A DNA stretch of 43,585 nt from Paenibacillus sp. A3. GTDB lineage: Bacteria > Bacillota > Bacilli > Paenibacillales > NBRC-103111. Location of the stretch: the NCBI RefSeq assembly GCF_001399685.1, contig NZ_JTHN01000080.1, positions 1-43,585 on the forward strand, read 5' to 3'. Below the pieces are notes generated by a model, which saw only the letters and a program-made list of their open reading frames with translations, was not told where the DNA came from and ran no database searches. Shown here piece by piece: positions 39,623 through 43,585 of this stretch. Position 1 is the stretch's first letter, and each line of letters begins with the position of its first letter. Made by a program: the position numbers and the translations under genes.

Positions 39623-41956
39623 TCAGCCCGGATTGGTCTCCGCATCCGCTACGACAAGCACATCGATATGCCGGGAGCGGCGAAGCAGCTTTTTCACGAC
39701 CGAGCCCTGTATCGTTTCCTTCCAGGAAGGCTTGCTGGATTGGCCGATAACGAGCTGCGTTGCCTGACAAGCATCGGCCTTGGCAGCCAACACTTCCGGC
39801 AGACGCCGCCGATTTTCCGCCTGGTGCACCTCGAATACGCCGCCGAGCCGCTCCGTCAGCTTGCGAAGCTGTTCCAATCGGGCGGACAGCTCGCTGCTCT
39901 GCGCCCCGCTGCCGAGCTGAACATAGGCCACATGCCATACGGCTTTCAGCCGATGAGCGATACGAAAGCCGCGCCGGATCAACCGCTCGGCCTCCGGAGT
40001 CACGTCTACGCAGACAAAGATCGATTCCTGTCTGCGCCACGGACCGCGAAGCGAGCTTTTGCGCTCGTACGATTCCAGCCGTTCGTCCACGTCGTCGGCA
40101 ATTTCGCGCAGAGCCAACTCCCGCAGCGCAATCAAATTCACGGTACGAAAAAAATGACCGAGTGCTTGATCCACCTTGTCGAGCGCGTAAATCCGTCCCT
40201 CTCTCATACGCTGCTGAAGCGTCTGCGGCGCGACATCGATCAATTGAACTTCGTCGGCCAAGCGCAAAATATGGTCCGGCACCGTCTCCCGGACACGAAC
40301 TCCGGTGAGCTTCTCCACCGCGTCGTTCAAGCTTTCCAGATGCTGCACGTTCAGCGTGGAGATGACCGAAATGCCTGCCGCTAACAGTTCCATCACATCT
40401 TCGTAACGCTTCTTGTTTTTGCTGCCCGGCACATTCGTATGCGCCAGTTCGTCGACCAGTACGACCTCGGGCTTGCGCCGGATGATCTCGTCCGTATCCA
40501 TTTCCTCCAGCTTCGTGCCGCGGTAATCGATCACCTGCCGCTGGATCGTCTGAAGCCCGCCGATCTGAGCCTGTGTCTCCTTACGGCCGTGTGTTTCCAG
40601 CAGCCCGATCTGCACGCCGATCCCCCTCTTCAGCAGATCGTTGCCTTCCCGCAGCATCGTATACGTCTTGCCAACCCCCGGAGCTGCGCCGATGTACACC
40701 TTGAACCGGCCTTTGCGAAGCTGCGCGATCTCTCGTTCGACCTCATCCGAGCTGAGCCGGCGGTACAGATCGGACGCTTTCTGCCGCTTGGTCTGCTTGG
40801 TCGGCAGAATACGCTCGCCTTCATGCGCCGCCCGGTCCGCCACAATAAAAATATCGACATTGCGCGTCCGCTTGAGCATATCGTGCACGATCGATCCCTG
40901 CCATAATTCCTGCCAAAACGTCTGCTTGGAGTGCCCGAGGACGATGCGCGTTACACGATGCGCCAGCGCATAGTTCACCAGCACGCCGGGTAAGGAACGG
41001 CGCCCGCACAGCGGCAGCTCCTCGAATACCCCGCCGACCTTCTCCGCCAGCTTCACCATCGACCGCTTGAACGCCGCCTCTTCTTTGGATAGGTCCTTCT
41101 TCCGATCAACAAAAGCGACGACAAGCAGGTCGCCGTTCAGCCGCTTGGCAATCTGTTGGCCCCGCCGCACATAAATCGAGCCGTTCCAGTGATATTGGGC
41201 GGATACGAGAATGCGTTCGGCCGCACCCGACGGTCCGATCAGCCCGAGCTCTTCGCGGTGCTTCTCCAGCGAATCGTTGACGCCTTCCGCCACGAGCCGC
41301 AGCGCCAGCTCCCTAAGCACCGCGAGATTGCCCCGCTTGAATATGCCCGCGCCCTTCTGCGCTTTCACGCTGCCTTCCTCGACGCGGCTTAAAATCATCT
41401 CCGGCGTCGCATCGATCAGCACGACTTCGTCCGCCAGCTCCAGCGTGTCGGACGGCACCGTCTCCCGCACCTCGATGCCGGTCAGCTTCTGGGCCAGCTC
41501 CGTTGCGCCCTCCAGCTCGTACACATTGACCGTCGTAATGATGCTGATGCCCTTGCTGAGCAGATACCGGATATCCTCGAGCCGTGTCGGATAAAGAGCC
41601 CCTTCGCGGTTGCGGTGCGCCAAGCCGTCCACCAGCACGACTTCGGGATTGCGCTCGGTCAGCGCTTCCACATTCAAATCCTTCTTATCTATACCATCTT
41701 TCTGCCAATGGATGCTGGACACCCGCTCCAAATCGCCGATCTGCCGCACCGTTTCCGGCCGCTGCATCGTAGAAACGGCGCAGATGACAACGTCGATCCC
41801 CTGTTCCTTCAGCAGCTGTCCTTCCCGGAGCATGTGATACGTCTTCCCCGACCCGCTCACGGCCCCAATATACACTTTAAGCCGTCCTTGATGAAGCTTG
41901 GAGATGGACCGTAAAATTTCCTCCGGCGTTTTTCGCTTGAACGTTTCCGTCCCCAT
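39623..41956 (-). CDS. Tandem KdpD sensor domain protein lacking a histidine kinase
   Basis: 777-aa protein made of two KdpD N-terminal units. Unit 1 (about 10-375): P-loop GAVSGSGKT (31-39), a degenerate Walker-B-like VDGLAHRNREGA (109-120), then a Usp-type domain (about 245-375). Unit 2 (about 404-772): canonical P-loop GAAPGVGKT (423-431), canonical VDELAHTNVPG (501-511), then a Usp-type domain (about 645-772). No membrane helices, H-box or kinase ATPase domain follow. In full KdpD this input part controls the kinase and responds to K+ and, in staphylococci, binds c-di-AMP. The ATG at 41956 follows GAAGAGAGGCGAACTCAGG; the upstream extension is a shadow. It lies between DUF445 and the MerR-methyltransferase gene. 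Confidence 0.9.
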   Translation of the reverse strand: MGTETFKRKTPEEILRSISKLHQGRLKVYIGAVSGSGKTYHMLREGQLLKEQGIDVVICAVSTMQRPETVRQIGDLERVSSIHWQKDGIDKKDLNVEALTERNPEVVLVDGLAHRNREGALYPTRLEDIRYLLSKGISIITTVNVYELEGATELAQKLTGIEVRETVPSDTLELADEVVLIDATPEMILSRVEEGSVKAQKGAGIFKRGNLAVLRELALRLVAEGVNDSLEKHREELGLIGPSGAAERILVSAQYHWNGSIYVRRGQQIAKRLNGDLLVVAFVDRKKDLSKEEAAFKRSMVKLAEKVGGVFEELPLCGRRSLPGVLVNYALAHRVTRIVLGHSKQTFWQELWQGSIVHDMLKRTRNVDIFIVADRAAHEGERILPTKQTKRQKASDLYRRLSSDEVEREIAQLRKGRFKVYIGAAPGVGKTYTMLREGNDLLKRGIGVQIGLLETHGRKETQAQIGGLQTIQRQVIDYRGTKLEEMDTDEIIRRKPEVVLVDELAHTNVPGSKNKKRYEDVMELLAAGISVISTLNVQHLESLNDAVEKLTGVRVRETVPDHILRLADEVQLIDVAPQTLQQRMREGRIYALDKVDQALGHFFRTVNLIALRELALREIADDVDERLESYERKSSLRGPWRRQESIFVCVDVTPEAERLIRRGFRIAHRLKAVWHVAYVQLGSGAQSSELSARLEQLRKLTERLGGVFEVHQAENRRRLPEVLAAKADACQATQLVIGQSSKPSWKETIQGSVVKKLLRRSRHIDVLVVADAETNPG

Positions 41957-41985
41957 CCTGAGTTCGCCTCTCTTCTCCCACGGCG

Positions 41986-43233
41986 TCAGACGAACATTTT
42001 GACCGTTCCCAGCACCAATCCGATCAAAAACCCGCATAGCGCGCCGTTGACCCGAATCCACTGCAAGTCGCTTCCGATTTTATCTTCCATTAATGCAATC
42101 AGTGTCTCATTGTCGAACCGGTCCACATTCTCCCGGATCAAAGCGCCGATTTTGGAATGGTTCGCCTCCACCCAGCGGCCAAGCTGCTCCTGGACCCATT
42201 GCTCCAGCTTCTCTATGCCCTGCTCGTCTTCCCGAATCCGATGCAGCAGCTCTTTCAGAAAAGGAATCGCATAGCGCTGGGCAAACTCCGGCGCGCGCAC
42301 CGTTTCCACCAGCCGCTCCTTCAGCTGCTCCACCCATCGCTCCGTCCGGGCGGTGAGGTCCAAGTTATCCAACAGCCGGACCTTCCAAGCGTTTAACGTA
42401 TCCTCCGTCTCCGGATCGGCCAGCCAACGCTCCAGCCGGACGCGCAGCTCCGCCAGCAGCGCCAGCCGGTTTTTGTTCCCCTGCCGTTTCATGTCACGGA
42501 TGGCATTCCATACAAACTGCTGGATCATCGCCCCAAGCTTTTCTTCATTATAAAAGCCGAGAAACGCATTAACCGCGAGCTGCATAAATCCGTTCGTCTG
42601 AAGCCCATGCATCGCCTGCGCGGCCATCGCGCCAAGCCGGTGCTGCGTTTCTCTTGTCAGAACAAGCTGCTCGGCCAAATCCAGCAGAAAATCGAGCGCC
42701 TTCTCCTCACCCTGATGCTGGTATACTTGATCCAGCGCTTTGCGGAGAGCCGGTGCGGCCTCCAACGCGTCAATGCGCTGCCGGATTTCCTTCTCCAGCA
42801 GCGCGGGTATACGATCCCATGGGATATAGTCCAGCAGCCGCTCGCACAATACGGCGATGCTCTGCTGCGTCTTGTCGGATTCCAAAACCTGTTCGGCCGC
42901 TTTCAGCCCGCGCGAAACGATCTTCAGCCCGGCGAGCTTGCTGCGGATGCTTTCCTTGCTGATCAGCTCCTGCTCGACGGTTGTAATGAGCGCTTCCGTT
43001 ACCCGCCGCCGGTTATTCGGCAGCAGCGCGGTATGCGGGATCGGAATGCCCAGCGGATGGCGGAACAAGGCGGTAACGGCAAACCAATCGGCCAGCCCCC
43101 CTACAAGTCCCGCTTCGAATCCGCTTTGCAGTAGGCGAACCCACGTTTGATCCGCCCACGGTATCGTCGCCGCGAATCCCGCGGCCATGACGCCGAGCGA
43201 CACGGCGGCGGTATGTTTGGCTTTTCCGGACAA
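41986..43233 (-). CDS. DUF445 family membrane protein
   Basis: 415-aa protein with an N-terminal membrane segment (about 8-24, AAVSLGVMAAGFAATIPW) and LQSGFEAGLVGGLADWFAVTALFRHPLGIPIPHTALLPNNR, the DUF445 signature. The bulk (about 80-370) is a long helical, charged region, and the C-terminus has a second membrane segment (GALCGFLIGLVLGTVKMFV). Function unknown. It starts with TTG at 43233, behind AAAAGGAGCTGTTGTGTC. It is inserted between kdpC (21 bp) and the KdpD-like gene (29 bp), so it is part of the kdp transcript. Confidence 0.9.
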   Translation of the reverse strand: MSGKAKHTAAVSLGVMAAGFAATIPWADQTWVRLLQSGFEAGLVGGLADWFAVTALFRHPLGIPIPHTALLPNNRRRVTEALITTVEQELISKESIRSKLAGLKIVSRGLKAAEQVLESDKTQQSIAVLCERLLDYIPWDRIPALLEKEIRQRIDALEAAPALRKALDQVYQHQGEEKALDFLLDLAEQLVLTRETQHRLGAMAAQAMHGLQTNGFMQLAVNAFLGFYNEEKLGAMIQQFVWNAIRDMKRQGNKNRLALLAELRVRLERWLADPETEDTLNAWKVRLLDNLDLTARTERWVEQLKERLVETVRAPEFAQRYAIPFLKELLHRIREDEQGIEKLEQWVQEQLGRWVEANHSKIGALIRENVDRFDNETLIALMEDKIGSDLQWIRVNGALCGFLIGLVLGTVKMFV

Positions 43234-43254
43234 GACACAACAGCTCCTTTTACA

Positions 43255-43585
43255 CTACTTTTTCTTCATCACTTCGGTAAGCGCCAGGTTCAGCTTCAGC
43301 ACGTTGACGCGAGGCTCGCCGAATACGCCGAGATCCCGCCCTTCCGTTTGGCGCTCCACCAACTGTCCGAGGTCCGCTTCGCTGATCCCCGTCAGCTTGC
43401 TGATCCGCGGCACTTGCGCTTGGGCTGCCTTCGGGGAAATATGCGGATCGAGACCCGACCCGGAGTTGGTCAGCAGGTCGATCGGAACCTCGCTTACCGA
43501 GACGCCCGGATTGGCCGTCTTCCAGGCCTCGATCGATTCCTGCGTCCGCTTCAGCAGCTCGGGATTCGACGGCGCATAGTTATTC
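43255..43585 (-). CDS. kdpC: KdpC, K+-transporting ATPase subunit, C-terminal part (cut by window edge)
   Basis: The 110 visible codons encode the periplasmic/extracellular-side C-terminus of KdpC, with [30 protein letters not shown] and [22 protein letters not shown], then KKK and TAG at 43255-43257. KdpC binds KdpB and nucleotide in the high-affinity KdpFABC potassium pump. The start and the membrane helix lie beyond the right edge, so kdpB and kdpA are expected next. It is the first visible gene of the minus-strand operon. Confidence 0.9.
   Translation of the reverse strand, partial: NNYAPSNPELLKRTQESIEAWKTANPGVSVSEVPIDLLTNSGSGLDPHISPKAAQAQVPRISKLTGISEADLGQLVERQTEGRDLGVFGEPRVNVLKLNLALTEVMKKK

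Overview
The window looks like chromosomal DNA of a Firmicute of the Paenibacillaceae type. The GC content is moderate to high, most genes have strong GGAGG-like ribosome sites, GTG and TTG starts are frequent, and rho-independent terminators are abundant. Typical Bacilli genes are present: YneF, bacilliredoxin, a YvaD/YvaE/YvaF-like trio, T-box-controlled thrS, a lipoprotein cytochrome c and an SLH-bearing subtilisin. I see no phage, insertion sequence, CRISPR array or tRNA. The left edge carries what looks like the promoter and leader of an rRNA operon lying outside the window.

Layout. 1-6.1 kb, minus strand: inositol monophosphatase, FabI, UV endonuclease UvsE, a small unknown gene, D-Ala-D-Ala ligase and an amidase. 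6.2-9.9 kb: aconitase (+), convergent with an IclR regulator (-); both promoter regions carry the same 15-bp palindrome. 10-12.6 kb: a membrane-anchored alpha/beta hydrolase and a DUF2935-superoxide dismutase fusion. 12.7-15.3 kb: a TetR/SMR/DUF5360 operon with a clear promoter and operator, then folE and yneF. 15.3-19.3 kb: an overlapping five-gene operon (DUF402 phosphatase, signal peptidase, QueG, Ogt, HD-GYP). 19.4-23.4 kb: GNAT, subtilisin with one SLH motif, Ser/Gly/Ala-rich lipoprotein, small unknown gene. 23.4-25.5 kb: MnSOD, a Crp/Fnr regulator, and a 52-aa membrane protein with a Crp/Fnr site at about -41.5. 25.5-29.3 kb: MutY, AraC, membrane protein plus cytochrome c, AcpS. 29.4-33.3 kb: a frameshifted ferritin-like gene, then a secreted two-repeat protein divergent from a two-component system. 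33.4-38.4 kb: T-box/thrS, nadE, bacilliredoxin, two small genes and a decayed deacetylase. 38.5-43.6 kb: an operon running kdpC (cut by the right edge), DUF445, a tandemly duplicated KdpD sensor without kinase, and a MerR-methyltransferase fusion.

Most genes are housekeeping. The less ordinary material is regulatory or architectural: the shared aconitase/IclR palindrome, the Crp/Fnr-controlled microprotein, the kinase-less double KdpD with its MerR-methyltransferase neighbour, the two different superoxide dismutases, a 34-bp perfect palindrome inside mutY, and the secreted repeat protein next to a sensor kinase. I could not search databases or run programs. Family names rest on motifs recognised by eye, and all binding sites are predictions.
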